Shown here: positions 13,864 to 14,189 of the stretch, piece by piece
How the letters are laid out: each line of letters begins with the position of its first letter
Position numbering within the stretch: the first letter of the stretch is position 1
Origin: an uncultured Collinsella sp.
Lineage (GTDB): Bacteria; Actinomycetota; Coriobacteriia; Coriobacteriales; Coriobacteriaceae
DNA: 14,189 nt
Assembly (NCBI GenBank): GCA_902465265.1
Contig: CABQMF010000050.1
Location: 1-14,189, forward strand
Direction of reading: 5' to 3'
The notes under the pieces: generated by a model
What the model was told of the DNA's origin: nothing
What the model saw: the letters and a program-made list of their open reading frames with translations, nothing else
Database searches by the model: none
Made by a program: the position numbers and the translations under genes

Positions 13864-14189
13864 CCACCATGGATTGCAGCAAATGTCTCCGCCATGCCAG
13901 GCATGCTCGAAGATATTATCGAGCGAACCAAAGAAGCCGCAGATAGCTACCTCTCACAGCCTCACGCGCGCATAAACGGCGTTCAAATTGGTCCAGTGGC
14001 CATCGATTGGACATATGCTCAAGAGGCCCAGGGCAACTGGCGCACGCGCATGAATGGCATCTTTAAGCAACTCGAAAAACATGACATCGGACTTCTCATC
14101 ACCATCGATGAAGTCACCGTCGATCTCGAAGAAAGGGGGTGCGGACGATTTCTTGGACCGCGCCTAGGCGTATCCAAGCTTCCTGCGGT
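13864..14189 (+). pseudogene. Fragment of an AAA-type ATP-binding protein, 5'-truncated, runs off right edge
   Basis: The frame read from 13864 gives PPWIAANVSAMPGMLEDIIE, then RTKEAADSYL, VQIGPVAIDWTYAQEAQGNW, RTRMNGIFKQLEKHDIGLLI and TIDEVTVDLEE. This matches the middle of a widespread actinobacterial ATP-binding protein with MLEDIIERT, NWRTRMN and the Walker B-like GIGLLITIDEV (hhhhDE). The Walker A region, normally about 50 or more residues before, is missing: upstream lie the tandem repeats and a TAG in this frame. The first in-frame ATG (13894) has no RBS. After residue EE (14133) the text (RGCGRFLGPRLG) no longer fits the family, next to a G5 run, so a second lesion or junction is likely. 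I treat it as a gene remnant; a short unrelated gene from 13894 is a less likely alternative. Confidence 0.6.

Overview
The window looks like chromosome from a Coriobacteriia gut actinobacterium, most likely Collinsella or a close relative. This is inferred from the moderately high GC (roughly 55-60% by eye), the gene styles (CD1871A-type CXXC peptide, zinc-ribbon/DUF6273-like protein, paralogous type II topoisomerase pair) and strong AGGAG-type ribosome binding sites. No rRNA, tRNA, CRISPR array or complete mobile element was seen.

Layout. (1) 1-767, minus strand: a membrane [4Fe-4S] polyferredoxin-like protein running off the left edge, preceded by a 48-residue CD1871A-type CXXC membrane peptide with a TTG start. 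Both lie outside the usual ATG/long-ORF picture and were read by hand. (2) 858-2680, plus: an OmpR-type response regulator and its sensor kinase, translationally coupled and divergent from the redox pair. A perfect 17-bp hairpin separates them from (3) 2753-3733, minus: a GMP synthase consisting of the ATP-pyrophosphatase and dimerisation part only. (4) 3788-4052, minus: what looks like a frameshifted small membrane protein. (5) 4031-5035, plus: a LuxR-type regulator with a helical N-terminal sensor region, followed by a possible 59-residue membrane peptide. (6) 5490-6666, plus: a zinc-ribbon/TM/DUF6273-like protein whose frame is broken exactly at a G8 tract. (7) 6823-7647, minus: an XRE regulator plus four-TM membrane protein operon with a near-consensus promoter. 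(8) 7885-8901, minus: a lipoprotein gene split by one in-frame TAG. (9) 9366-13649, plus: a two-gene operon for a second, divergent type II topoisomerase (ParE/GyrB-like and ParC/GyrA-like), with a large palindrome and a perfect Gram-positive-type LexA half-site pair (CGAAC-N4-GTTCG) upstream. (10) 13805-14189: three 19-bp A-rich tandem repeats abutting a 5'-truncated fragment of an AAA-type ATPase.

How the parts fit. The two-component system probably controls the divergent membrane redox genes. The XRE and four-TM pair is a typical self-contained regulator/membrane-protein operon. The topoisomerase pair appears to be a dedicated, damage-inducible enzyme: it carries a LexA-like operator and has Ala where quinolone-sensitive GyrA has Ser83. 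Three genes (zinc-ribbon protein, lipoprotein, small membrane protein) carry single-lesion interruptions. These may be phase variation, recoding, decay or sequencing error, and the sequence alone cannot decide which.
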